Assembly (NCBI GenBank): GCA_023334545.1 | Contig: JAADVB010000114.1 | Coordinates: 1-56,121, forward strand | Length of the DNA stretch: 56,121 nucleotides | From: Salisapilia sapeloensis | Lineage: Eukaryota > Oomycota > Peronosporomycetes > Peronosporales > Salisapiliaceae | Reading direction: 5' to 3' | In this document: in pieces, positions 11,480 to 23,853 of the stretch | Layout of the letters: each line of letters starts with the position of its first letter | Position numbering within the stretch: position 1 is the first letter of the stretch | Notes under the pieces: generated by a model | Database searches by the model: none | Told to the model about the DNA's origin: nothing | What the model saw: the letters and a program-made list of their open reading frames with translations, nothing else | Position numbers and translations under genes: made by a program

Positions 11480-12889
11480 GTCCGATTCTGTGGTATTAGA
11501 ATGCTAGTACGAAATGTAAATCATTGGGAAATGGTGAAGTAACTTTGCTTTTAGATGATTTTGTAGGGAATTGAAAGCGGAGGATGTGAAGACCATCTTG
11601 GTGTGTCTGCCATGACACAGTGGGAAGTGAGCTGCTGAAAAAAGGTAGACTACGATTCGACTATAGCAGCAAAGCAGAAATATTCATTCGGTGCTGTGAA
11701 AAAAAGGAGGCATGTACAGACGTTGAATTATATGTAGACCAAGAGTGCACGAGAAGCATACCTGTCCATCCACATTGTTATGTCAATCATTTCGTCACTG
11801 CTCGTTCAGCTTGCCAAACAATCAACCAGCCTTCTCTTCTAGCACTACATGACTACTTTGCGTTGTTAGTGAACTACTTGTTGCCGAATGGAAGACGGAG
11901 GATCGGCCATTCACACCTGACGACACGAACCTCGTGACGTTTGCGATACCATTGGAGATCGTTATTGTTTTCATGTGCTTTTGTATTAAATTTGTACAGT
12001 GGAAACAGATCTTTCCTTTCTTATTTCTTATGTTTCGATGAGCTGCGCAAGTGCTCTCCATCAGCAAAAAGTACATTTTCGTTGCTACCATGATCGTTAC
12101 GACGTGGACTCTACGTGATACTGCGCGTTTGATGCTCTCACATGGTGTGCACCAAACTTATGCCTGAGCCTTTATGCCTCTTTGCAAGGTGCTAGCCTCG
12201 TACCGGTAGTGGCAGCGATGAGAATCTCCACAATGAGCATTGCTTTTCTGTACGTCGGAGCATTTGTATAGCTCGTTCATTTAGAACAAACGATCAATAG
12301 ATAACGCTGTGCCATTGCTTAGATGCATAAAGGAAATACATCCAGGGTATAGTAGTCTCTGACAAGTGAGTTCTACACGATGCTAAGGTACCTGCCTGGA
12401 TGGAGCTAGATTACCGTTTTTCGCCTTGTGTTTTCGGCAGTATTTTGTAAGACAGGGTTCATTAAAGTTCAATTACACATACTATTTTGGTAATCTGATT
12501 CAAAGCACGAGGAGAAATGCAGGTTACCAGTACTTGTCTGGAAGAGATGCAAGGCAATGAAGCTGCCTTGTGAAAGACGAGAGCTCCGATTCCCCAAAAA
12601 TCACCTTTGGGTTTGCATTAGACTGTAACAAAAAACAAATAGGCTTGATCTGTAGCAATGCTGCTTGCTATACCGAACCAACTTCCGCATGCTGTCAACG
12701 ACATGCAATATCCCGGTCTTACATGCGTTGCTAGTCCTTCCAACATATGTAGCTAGCTCTAGCTGGCACAGCATTATTTTCGTGCAAAAATACGCTTCGT
12801 TTCTTAAAGTCTCAATGTAGCTTTCAATTCAATCAACTTCTACCAAACTTCAATTCAAGACATCCAAGAGCGTTCTACTACCTTACGTC
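11480..12889. other. divergent intergenic region
   Basis: About 1.4 kb between the start of the leftward C2-domain gene and the rightward basic-protein gene. Open frames on both strands (11620-11937 plus, 11822-12091 minus) overlap each other and show no domain or splice partner. A tidy RNA gene or repeat was not seen. Confidence 0.45.
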
Positions 12890-13484
12890 ATGGAGCATGA
12901 GAGTGACAACGATAGTGTCGAGACTACGCTAAGTAGGAGCTCACCTCTCTCACCTTGTCTACTCAATCCATCCCCCGAATACCGCCCAAAGCAAAAAAAT
13001 AAAAGTAAATCCGATGGATCAAGCACAGTTCCTACCGCCGCATCAAAGCAGAGCATCGCGCGCTCCATTCTCTCACCAGCTTCGCAACTTGAGCTCCTCT
13101 CCCAAGTCAGCGCACTTGCAGAAGAGCGTCGAGGCAGTTTGAACCAGGAACCAAGTCGAGCCACAGTAGCACGCCGAAAAGGTCAACAGCAAGCATGGAA
13201 ATCGCTCGCAAGTCCGGTCAAGCGCACAAAGCGACGGAAACGCTCGGTTCAGAAGCGTTTAAAACCATCTAAGCAAGCGGAAAAGAGTCAAAACGTTCAA
13301 CCACGAAGCAATCACACCGACACAACAGTCACCTGGGAAGCATGCAGCGGTACGCTTGCACCACAGTCTACGCAATATCTAGCAGACTAAGTACATTCCC
13401 GTAGACGAGGACTTTGATGAGATAGAAGACGAGCTATGGACGTTTGAAGAGATTTCGAACTCCGATCTGAGCGACGGGGTGTGA
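12890..13484 (+). CDS. small basic low-complexity protein with acidic tail
   Basis: The first exon opens at the ATG at 12890 and encodes a Ser/Lys/Arg-rich protein with a helical patch SPASQLELLSQVSALAEERR and a strongly basic run KRTKRRKRSVQKRLKP, a likely nuclear or nucleolar signal. Unspliced, it would stop at 13390. Just beyond, the frame at 13383..13484 encodes YIPVDEDFDEIEDELWTFEE and ends at TGA 13482-13484, which looks like a conserved acidic C-terminal exon. A phase-0 intron 13328..13382 would join the two, giving 179 residues, though its donor (GTCACC) is weak. No family is recognised. It converges on the acyl-CoA synthetase gene, 98 bp away. Confidence 0.45.
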
Positions 13485-13582
13485 ACGAATACACGACGTA
13501 GAAGAGCAAGATCATCTTTATTTTCATGCGCTCTCTTTCCTCTTCTTACGACACAATTGTGACAGTTACAGGTTTTAGGACC

Positions 13583-15928
13583 TCAGTCTGCCTGGATAAG
13601 AGAGTCTTTCTCGGCATACCCGAGCTTCTGCAGCGCTTTTCGGGCAATCGATAGCGCATCCCTGTTTTCAATCGTCGGGGGAATGCGGTACGGGTTCGAG
13701 TCTGCGATCGCGTGGATGGTCGCGCGCATGACTTTGCCGGAACGAGTCTTCGGCAGTTCACTCACCACGCCGACGCTCTTGAGACACGCGAAGCTGCCGA
13801 CTTGTTCACGCACATTGGCAACAATTTGGTCCGTGATCTGCATACATCCACATCAGTCATCGTCTTGAACGCTAGAGATAAAGCAACATGTACCTCGTCA
13901 TGCGAACGCGAGATGTCGTTCTTTAAAACGACCAAGCCAACAGGAATTTGACCCTTCATTTCGTCCTTGGCGCCAAACTGCATGCATTTCACGTCATATT
14001 CCATTCAGCAATCAAATAGTAGAGCAAGTACGTACGACTGCACATTCAATGACTTCCGGAATGGACTGGATGACCTCTTCCAGCGATCCAGTCGCAAGCC
14101 GATGACCGGCGACGTTGATCATGTCGTCGCTTCTCGCCATGATCTAGCACATAGCATCAGTACCTAGCATCATCATATGTAGAACTAGTCCATACGTAGA
14201 GGTATCCGTCCTCATCAATGTGCCCCGTGTCTCCAGTGTAGTAGTATCCCGGATGTCTCGCCAAGTACTTGGCGTAAAAGTCCTCCTCATTCTTGTACAG
14301 CGTCGCGAGCGTTCCAGGCGGCAGCGGCAGCTTGACCACAATCTCCTGGTCTTCGCCTGCTTCCGTCTCATGGCGGTGACTGTGGTGCGGATCATCGTCT
14401 ACGCACTCGTCAGGCGTCCGCACCTGCACGTCATACCCGGGCACAGGCCTCGACACGGATCCCATCTTGATGCCAGGGAAAGATCCCGGCGGATCGTCCT
14501 GGTTCAGGCCGAGACACTGGGCCGTCATGGGCCACCCCGTCTCGGTCTGCCACCAGTGGTCCACCACTGGCACTTGGAGTTTGTCCATGTAAAAGTTGAG
14601 TGTGCGCGGATCTCCTCGTTCTCCCGCGACGAACATGGCTTTCAAGTTTGTCATCTTGTCCTTGTACGCTTTCAAGTAATCTGCGTTCGGATCGTCCTTC
14701 CGGATCGCACGCAGAGCCGTCGGAGCAGTGAACATGGCCTTGACGTTGTAGTCCGAGATGAGGCGCCAGTACGCACTCGCGTCTGGAGTTCCCACCGGCT
14801 TGCCTTCGTACAGCACCGACGAACTGCCTTGGAGCAACGGTCCGTAGAGGGAGTAGGAGTGGCCGACGGCCCAACCAATGTCCGATGCAGCCCAGAACGT
14901 TTCTCCGGCATGCGTGTCCAAGACGTTGGTCATCGTCCACTTAAGTGCCACTGCGTGTCCTCCATTATCACGTACGACGCCCTTGGGCTTCCCTGTCGTC
15001 CCGGAAGTGTACAGGATGTACAGTGGATCCGTCGCCAGCACAGGAACAGCATCCACCTTCTCGCCCATGGCCACCACGTCATTCCAGTCCATATCTTCAT
15101 TCGGACGGAGTTCCACTTGCTCCATCTCTCGCTGGTAAATGACGCACTTGCTCGGCTTCCACTTTGCCTTGTCGAGTGCTCCGTGCAGCAGCGGTCCGTA
15201 CTTGATCACGCCCTTTGGCTCGAGTCCGCAACTGGCTGCCACAACAACTTTCGGCTGCGCATCATCGATACGAGCAGCTAGTTCGTGAGACGCAAAGCCT
15301 CCGAAGACGACCGAGTGGATGGCTCCGAGTCGAGCACACGCGAGCATGGCCACGAGAGACTCAACCATGACTGGCATGTAGATGACCACTCGATCTCCTT
15401 TCTCGACACCAAGTTTCCTCAATCCGCCGGCAAATACAGACACTAGGCATCATCTGTTAGTACGTAAGAGAAGGTAGGCGTAAAAGATAGGTAGAACCTT
15501 GGTCCAGCATCTCTTGATACGTGTATGACCGCTGCGTATTCGCGAGCGGACTGTCGTAGTGGACTGCAACGGCATCCCCCCGGCCGTTTTGCACGTGGCG
15601 ATCCAATGCGTTGTAGCACGTGTTCATCAACCCGCCGGAAAACCATCGATGTGTCAATCCCATCGAGCTAGTCACTCTATATTAGTCGCTATACATGCAC
15701 AGTACAGGGGTATGCGTACTCGTCAAGCACTCGATCCCACGGCTTAAACCAGTCGATCTCAGTCGCGGCCTCAGCCCAGAAATCTTCCGGTGACTCGAGG
15801 CTCCGGCGGTACTGCTCACGGTAACTTGGTTTAGTCCGTGGCGTATCGTTGAAAACTGGCGCCGTCGTCGACGCCGCGTGGAAGGAGCGCTTCGAAAGGG
15901 CTGCGCGGCGGTGTGCTAGTCTCAGCAT
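13583..15928 (-). CDS. mitochondrial short-chain acyl-CoA synthetase (propionyl/acetyl-CoA, ACSS3/PrpE-like)
   Basis: Six exons: 15928..15720, 15667..15498, 15442..14196, 14143..14036, 13977..13894 and 13837..13583, encoding 690 residues. The N-terminus MLRLAHRRAALSKRSFHAAS is a good mitochondrial targeting peptide. The adenylate-forming motifs are all present: YILYTSGTTGKPKGV, then RDNGGHAVALKWTM (typical of the propionyl/ACSS3 branch), WWQTETGWP, YYYTGDTGHIDEDGYLYV and SDDMINVAGHRLATGS. The catalytic acetylatable lysine lies in LPKTRSGKVMRA. It activates propionate or acetate to the CoA ester using ATP, feeding propionate catabolism or acetyl-CoA supply. The first intron is placed at 15668..15719 because it restores WDRVLDDS and a normal 52 bp length. 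Confidence 0.88.
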
Positions 15929-16365
15929 GCTTGTCCAGGAGAGAGCAAAGGGAGAAATGACTTCAAGTGCCTCCGTGCCCAAGTTCAAGGAGCGGTACGA
16001 TGCGCTTGATGATTGGCAGAAACGCAAGCCATGGCGCTTGAAGATCAGACGAGACGGGTAGAAGATGAGTACCTGGTCGTTTCGATCCTGGACGGGTGTT
16101 ATCTTTTGTCTTATGCCGTCGACGAGCACCTCAGACCTAGTCCGATTGTGCAACTTGTCATAAGAATGAAACGTAAAAATATCTTGTGGAGGAATAGAGT
16201 ACATGCACAGCCCGTCAAGTGCTTCAGAAGGAGCTTTAGACTAGTTAAAGTAGACAGCAAACATACGTCTGATAAAGTTTATTTTCGGCATCGGCATGCT
16301 CCATTGTAATACGTTCTTGGTGACTGACTCGATTCGTATGTAGATTACCGCACCGGCATAGACTA
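15929..16365. other. short intergenic region between tandem leftward genes
   Basis: Holds the 3' flank of the cysteine-rich protein gene and the promoter and leader of the acyl-CoA synthetase. The synthetase frame stays open upstream of its chosen ATG as far as 16204, but that extension has no conserved feature. Nothing else seen. Confidence 0.45.
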
Positions 16366-17081
16366 CTACGGATACTCTTCGAGCGGGATGCTGTACGGCA
16401 TGCAGTCATAGTCCTGGTTGACACCGAGCCGGATGTCCCCAAGACGAGGAGGTAGCTGCACTTCTTGGATACGATAGTTTCGACCTGGTAGTCGCAACGG
16501 CTCCATGCTCTCATCTCTCGAGCAAGAAGCGTTCTGTACGCAGCAATTGTCAATGCACGGAGTCGCGGGCGCCACGACGGCAGTTCGTGCGAATATTTCC
16601 GATCGAATATCCCCCTTGGGCTGCAAGTCCCCTTCACGATAAGTACAATAGCCGTCTTTGCAGTACCCTTTCCGCGTGCAGAATAGAAAGATATCTGTCT
16701 TTTGCTTCATGCTGCACCCAATCTCTTGGAGACAGAGTCCCATCTTACTAGATGCAGTAAAGTTTATACTTGAAATATCGATAATTTGATTTTGGTCGTC
16801 GTACCTGTAGCACGGACACAAGTACCTCCGTGGATCTTGGTAGTGTGCCAAGCAATTCATCTTGCACTCTTCCACATGCTCTGGCAAGCATCCTATCGAC
16901 AGTATGAGCACACATAGCAGACATGTAGACAATTCCATGCACCTTCATGCCGAAGCTTGATCACTGGTTTCGTAACCTGCATCCAACCATCAGTTCGAAA
17001 AGATCTTATCATAGATACAACACATACTTGAGCCGAGCACGAATAGAGCAGCAGAGTCCAAGGCAGGAAGGATAGCCACAT
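16366..17081 (-). CDS. secreted cysteine-rich protein
   Basis: Four exons: 17081..17028, 16976..16943, 16892..16805 and 16747..16366 (introns 51, 50 and 57 bp), encoding 185 residues. Exon 1 encodes MWLSFLPWTLLLYSCSAQ, a signal peptide. The mature chain holds about 15 cysteines in two groups: CLPEHVEECKMNC with YLCPC and CLQEIGCSMKQ in the first half, and TPCIDNCCVQNASC in the second. The last intron is in frame, so its retention would add 19 residues rather than break the protein. No known family is recognised. Size, leader and cysteine density suit an extracellular or wall-associated protein, or an apoplastic effector candidate, but function is not assigned. It is head-to-head with the SS18-like gene. 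Confidence 0.6.
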
Positions 17082-17164
17082 CCGTGATGCGTACGCCGTT
17101 TCACAGTATTGATGTACCACTAATGTACCATCTGCATGGTACAATCAAGTATAAGCGGCAAGTT
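17082..17164. promoter_or_regulatory. 83-bp divergent promoter region
   Basis: Only 83 bp separate the proposed ATG of the leftward cysteine-rich secreted protein (17081) from the ATG of the rightward SS18-like gene (17165). Both leaders and core promoters must lie here or overlap the neighbouring exons. No clear TATA box or Inr was identified. Confidence 0.4.
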
Positions 17165-18226
17165 ATGAGTGCCAAGGACGGCGACGACGAGCCTTTGAGC
17201 GTTGCTAGTGTCTTTACGGACGTACGTTTGGCATCAACCTCTTCCGGCAGATCAGAAATAGTCATATAACCATGCATATGATGAAAATAGATGCTCGCAG
17301 TCAATGAAGACCTCATTTGTACCATCACGGAGTACCAGCAGCAAGACGACGTCGAAGGAGCTGCTGCGTACGCTCTGTCACTCACGCTCTATGATCCTTT
17401 GCATCTCAAAGTAGTGTACGTATAGACTGCAGCGAGTACTGCATCGACATTTGATGGAGATGGCAACGTTCGTCGACGCTGCCTTTGGCGTCTACTGCCA
17501 TTCCGACGTAAATACTTCCTACCGCCTTCCTCCTTACAGCAGCTAACACCCTACATGCAGTCGCAGTCTCTAGGCACATCGGATCAACCGAATGATAAAG
17601 CAGAAGCCCATGCGCAGGACACACTACCCTCTTTTCCTACCATGAAATGCAGTCCGAACGCCACACAAGGCGACAGCAGTGCTCTCCTCACGACTCTCTC
17701 TGCTCTCTCACGAGAACACGAGAGTGAAAAGAAACAAAAGCAGTGGATGGACATGTGGGAAAAGGTCCAGGCAGAAGAACAAGCCAAAGCAGCAGCCTCC
17801 GTCTCGGTCGTCCCACCGCCTCCAGCTCCGTCGGCTCCAACCCCACCACCTCCATCAAAACAGAAAAAGCAAAAGACGGCACCCCCAGAAGCCATGTACC
17901 AGTCTATAGCAAGCAAAGCACCAGTAGCACCTCCCAAAGTAATGCTCCCACCATCCTTCCTCTCCACTTTCCCGACACTCGTTCCTCCCATGTGGCCTCT
18001 ACCGACACTCGCGCCTCCCGTACTCGACGGTCGACAGCGCATCTACCGCCAATCCACCAGTACGTCTCCAATGCCTATCCGAATGCCTAGACTAGTAACA
18101 AGTATAGTAGAAAAATCGACGTTCAAGAGGACATGTGCCGACTGCAAGAAGCGCCACCACAGCTTCCACAAGTGTCGCGTGACACTGCAGCACACAGACG
18201 CCGACTGGCGGAATGCATCGCACTAG
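17165..18226 (+). CDS. SS18/GIF-like (SSXT-domain) transcription co-factor with C-terminal zinc motif
   Basis: Exons 17165..17221, 17291..17367, 17426..17507 and 17561..18226 (introns 69, 58 and 53 bp) encode 293 residues. Residues about 20-65 form an SSXT domain: MLAVNEDLICTITEYQQQ then ALQRVLHRHLMEMATFVDA, which aligns with human SS18 and plant GIF proteins (N-LI--I-EYQ...LHRNL-YLA). A long Gln/Lys helix (KKQKQWMDMWEKVQAEEQAK) and Pro-rich stretches follow. The end carries CADCKKRHHSFHKC, a compact Cys/His motif unlike SS18. SS18 is a subunit of animal BAF (SWI/SNF) remodelling complexes and GIF partners growth-regulating factors in plants; a chromatin role is inferred. The acceptor at 17425 is chosen because it alone restores the domain. 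Confidence 0.7.
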
Positions 18227-18285
18227 CACGAGTATTTAACAAGGAAAAACGTAAGATTTCGATTGCATTAGCTCTTCCACGCGCA

Positions 18286-20144
18286 TCACTAAAGCCACAA
18301 ACGTCAGCATCAAGACACAAGTATAAGACATTGACAACCTACCTCTTCCTCCTCTTCATCCTCTTCCTCCTGCGCCTGCGGGCGACGAGCATAGTACTGC
18401 TCCAAGTACTTGTTCGGGATCTTCTTGAGCTGTTCTTTCGGGAACGAACGGAAGAGCGACCACGCGAGGTCGAGCGACTCGTAGATGTCACGACTCTGGT
18501 ACGGTCCTTGCGCAATGAACTTGTTCTCGAACTTGTCGGTAAAGTTCAGGTACAAGTGGTCTTCAAGGCTCAGCGCTTCTTCTCCCACCACGGCCTTCAT
18601 CGCCTGCACGTCCTTCCCCGTCGCGTAGCTCGCATACTACATCGAGGTCAGCTACTAAGATCGCGATAGGAGCTATATATCTGCCTACCAATTGATTCGA
18701 CACGGCGCTATGGTCGTCTCGCGTCATGCCCTCGCCAATCGCACTCTTCATCAGACGCGAGAGAGACGGCAGGACATTGATCGGCGGGAACACCTTCCGG
18801 TTATGCAGCTGACCGTCCACGTAGATCTATAAAACCACATCAAGCACACGTCTGGCACCAGTATAGCAAGACACGGACCTGTCCCTCGGTGATGTACCCC
18901 GTAAGGTCCGGGATCGGATGCGTGATGTCTCCATTCGGCATCGTCAAGATCGGCAACTGCGTGATAGACCCATTGCGACCAGTGACGCGACCAGCACGCT
19001 CATAGATCTGCGACAGGTCCGTGTACATGTAGCCAGGGTATCCGCGTCGACCTGGTACTTCCTCTCTCGCAGCCGACACTTCTCGCAGCGCGTCGGCGTA
19101 GGAACTCATGTCCGTGAGAATGACGAGGACGTGCATATCACGCTCATACGCAAGGTACTCGGCAGTCGTAAGCGCTAGTTTCGGCGTAATGATGCGCTCG
19201 ATCGTCGGATCATTGGCGAGATTCATAAACAAGGCCGTGCGTTCCATCGATCCGCTTTCTTCAAAGTCATTCCGGAAGAACCGAGCCGTCTCCATGTTCA
19301 CGCCCATGGCGCCGAAGACAATGGCAAAGTTGTCTTCGTGCGTGTCCACCACGTCCTTCCTCTTCACCAGTCCTGCTTGACGCACGATCTGCGCTGCAAT
19401 CTAGACATATAGACTATCAAAATGCTTCTTCCTTATCTTCTTAGCATGTCCTACGTACCTCGTTATGCGGGAGACCGGCAGCAGAGAAGAGAGGAATTTT
19501 TTGACCTCGCGCGATCGAATTCATCACGTCAATGGCCGAGATACCTGTCTGGATCATCTCCTTCGGGTAGTCTCGACAGGACGGGTTGATCGGCTGGCCC
19601 TGGATGTCCAAGTACTCCTCCGCGACGACCGGCGGCGCACCGTCGATGGGTTTTCCCGATCCGTTGAATGCTCTTCCGAGCATTTCTTCCGAAATCGGCA
19701 TCTTCATCACGTCTCCCGTGAACTCACAGTGCGTGTGGAGGTTGTCGATGCCGTCCGTGCCTTCAAACACCTGCACGACTGCCTTGGAGCCTTGCACCTC
19801 GAGCACTTGACCCTGCCGCATCTCCCCATTCGCCAACTTGAGGTTGACAATCTCCGCAAACTTTGGAAGCTACGACGTACCAAATGAGTTCATATACCTA
19901 TATAGACTCTTTTCTACCGGTAGCATGTACCTTGACGTTTTCCAGGATCACGAGCGGTCCATTGACACCCGAGATCGTCCGGTAGTCTATGGTCCATCTC
20001 TCGATCAATACACCATCCCATGGAATGAATCAGCCATATATAGATAGCTAGAGCTTTATACTACGCACCAACTCGTGGCTCGACATAGTAATCCCGCACC
20101 ACTGCCTGTGCATTCGCCGCAAACGCATCCGCCGCCGAGACCAT
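18286..20144 (-). CDS. VMA2: V-type H+-ATPase subunit B
   Basis: Exons 20144..20069, 19986..19931, 19869..19459, 19400..18879, 18826..18689, 18636..18343 and 18288..18286, encoding 499 residues. Family blocks are clear: [84 protein letters not shown] and [19 protein letters not shown]. Subunit B is the non-catalytic nucleotide-binding partner of subunit A in the V1 head, which drives vacuolar and endosomal acidification. Two oddities: the C-terminus ends in an acidic run [12 protein letters not shown] coded by a GAA/GAG-rich stretch, and the best splice (18289..18342) leaves a last exon that contributes only the stop codon. Without that splice the protein would end ten codons later at 18310. 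Confidence 0.92.
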
Positions 20145-21739
<1,595 letters not shown>

Positions 21740-21809
21740 ACAAGAGAGGTGTTTTGGAGTGCACAGACATTGTCGTAACTTTTTTCATCTTTCATTCTCT
21801 CGTTCGAGT

Positions 21810-23673
21810 TCATTCTAGCCACGCACTTAGTTTCTTCATGTGGCAGTCGAGTGTCTTGATAGACAGGTCAGTCATGAGCTTTCTATGGGAGGAAGAGCAT
21901 GGGGGAAGAGAGTGGAGATGAAAGGGAAGCTGGGAAGCTGTCGTCTTTGTGACGGATGATGGGAGGTTGCGCTCTCTCTCGGCACTGGAGATCGTGTCGA
22001 GGATGTCGTCAAAGTTGGTCATGTTCGGACCGACCACAACCTTGCATCTATCGATGGCATGAGGGTTCTATTGTGTCTGGTAGTATCCTAGTGTCCATAC
22101 CCGTGACGTAGAGGTTCGATCGGATTGTGTCCTCCTCGAGAGCTAAAGGAGCCTACGTTTCGTCAGCCAGAGCTCGTGGGAAGAGAGAGGTAGACGTACC
22201 GCCCATGACGACAGTCGAGACGACACGAAAGAGCACATCTGTTTCCCCCTGCATTGCATTTGTATAAGACCCCTGTAGCAGAAGTACTAGGTGTAGCTAT
22301 GTGTACCAAGCTATCAACGATGAATATGTCTGTCGCGGGTGTCGGTAGTCTGTCTTTCGATCGAATAGAGACCTTCAGGTGTGGGTACTACCATCACATG
22401 TAGGTTACAACGAGTTACAGGGAAAAATTGCTTATACTTCTACCTTTTCATGGATATGACGCTGGATGGAAGGCACCCTATGTGGATGACGAGGAGCAAG
22501 GATCGTCAATAGATCATGTCCGTCTTGCCTGTTATGAACACTCTGGACATGAGCGTCTACCATAATCTCTTCTTCTCCCTTGTGCGTGCTCACTGCAAGC
22601 CACGCATGTCTGCTATCAATAGCACCATCCAATGCCTTCACTTGCTCTTTGTTCGTCCCTGTCGATGCACTCGCAGCTACCTACGATCAGCTCCTATCGA
22701 TGCGAACAGAAAGCGGACATGTATACCGAATTTAAGGTTGATCATATCCTCTGCTTTACTCGCACCAAGTTTCTGGAAGCGCTGCGTTTGCTGTTAAAGA
22801 CACACGAGGTCAGAGCTACCTGTAGACGCTTAAGGGAGATGCTAGACATACCGCAGAGCCTTGGCACAAGACCATGGAGAATGCAGGCATCCAGGAAGTA
22901 ATGAACGAATGCATGAATGGAAGCCGCCAGCAGCCAAACGATCGAGTGCTCACTCGACCATTGATAAGTCCTAGCGGTATCTATGACAACGTGAGTTTCT
23001 GGTCATGCAGAGGAGACTTTGGCGAGTATCCACCTTTCGTTTCGCTGCTTCTGTGATCAAAGTCGGCCACAGCTCCGATTCGATGAATAAACCAGCACTG
23101 TATCCGAATAATCGTCGTAAGTTTTATTTCTACATGTACTAGATAGATAGCTGGTACTCGATTCGCCACGTCTGATAGAACTTCTGGACACAGTCAACGG
23201 AGTCGAGTGGAGCAAAGACCACTGCCGTCCGATTCGTCTACCAGTATACACGTCAAACGCACTCCATGTACCAGAATCACTTTTAGACTACATTCGATAG
23301 ACGCTTGGCGAGGAGTGATCGTGCAGCGGCAGTGGTGGTCGACAGCACGACTCGAGGTTGCCATTGCTTCCATCCTAATACAGTCTCGATGATCGGAATT
23401 GCAGACAGGCATTCCCCCACCGAGGCTCCATGTATCCATATCGTAAATCCAGGCTCACTCCATCCATCTACCAGCATCTCAAGCACCGTGAGCCATTGAC
23501 ATACAGACGCTACCACCAACGCATTTACGGTATTTCTGATACACTCCGAAACGCTCCGAGGCTGTGATTGCATCCATGCCTCTTCGAATATCCTTCCTCT
23601 TCACAAACCACGCAATGAACGGGCGAGAGACCCGCCAGACGCCATGGTAGACCGCCAGCACCGCCGAGCTCAT
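21810..23673 (-). CDS. kdtA: 3-deoxy-D-manno-octulosonate (Kdo) transferase, KDTA/WaaA-type
   Basis: Eleven exons: 23673..23514, 23467..23292, 23237..23158, 23097..23034, 22980..22852, 22790..22727, 22658..22444, 22372..22307, 22248..22200, 22152..22101 and 22047..21810, encoding 430 residues, close to bacterial WaaA length. Family motifs emerge only after splicing: FTIWIHGASVGECLSAIP, VVLSTTTAAARSLL, TAVVFAPLDS, GLFIESELWPTLITEAAKRK, IPLGLINGRVSTRSF, WLAVSTHKGEEEIMVDAH, LTILAPRHPHR, DIFIVDSLGETDVLFRVV, GGHNPIEPLRHG and VVVGPNMTNFDD. It is a GT30 glycosyltransferase that moves Kdo from CMP-Kdo onto a lipid A-like acceptor in bacteria. Plants keep a mitochondrial homologue and oomycetes are expected to have one too; the acceptor here is unknown. 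The first donor could be 3 bp earlier. An ATG at 23703 is an alternative start. Confidence 0.85.
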
Positions 23674-23853
23674 CCTCTGTCCGTTACAACAAGATCTATC
23701 CACGTTTCTGATTCGCCGTGTCTATTTCCATTGGATGAAATTCTATATATAGATCTACGATTGGCTGAAATTCGACATCGAACCATCTACCTGACACTTT
23801 TCAATCCTCCTCTAGAGCCACAAGCCATCCGAGTACTCCTCTTTCCTACAGTC
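23674..23853. promoter_or_regulatory. 180-bp divergent promoter region (Kdo transferase / adenosine kinase)
   Basis: Lies between the ATGs of the leftward Kdo transferase (23673) and rightward adenosine kinase (23854). Near 23800 it holds a pyrimidine-rich TCAATCCTCC, reminiscent of oomycete initiator sequences about 55 bp before the adenosine kinase ATG. That match is by eye only. Confidence 0.35.

Noticed and set aside
11620-12091. Overlapping open frames on both strands in the gap before 12890
   Set aside because: No domain, no signal peptide, no splice partner, and each is antisense to the other.
14220-15281. Long plus-strand open frame inside the acyl-CoA synthetase gene
   Set aside because: It is a shadow of the biased codon use of the opposite strand; its translation is His/Arg-rich with no domain. 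Similar shadows occur over most large genes and were omitted.
15675-15705. A 31-bp first intron in the acyl-CoA synthetase gene
   Set aside because: The donor at 15719 with acceptor at 15668 keeps phase, gives a 52-bp intron and restores the expected WDRVLDDS protein sequence.
16366-16938. Start of the cysteine-rich protein at the ATG at 16938 as the main model
   Set aside because: Two well-formed introns of 51 and 50 bp connect the upstream signal-peptide exon in phase. The shorter form is kept only as a possible alternative product.
17555-18226. Exon 4 of the SS18-like gene as a separate gene
   Set aside because: A strong acceptor with a GCTAACA branch site at 17508-17560 links it in phase to the SSXT exons.
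18310-18342. Unspliced C-terminus of V-ATPase subunit B as the primary model
   Set aside because: A normal donor (GAG|GTAGGT) and acceptor (TTTAG) flank a 54-bp intron, and the resulting end is closer to the family. Retention is reported as an alternative.
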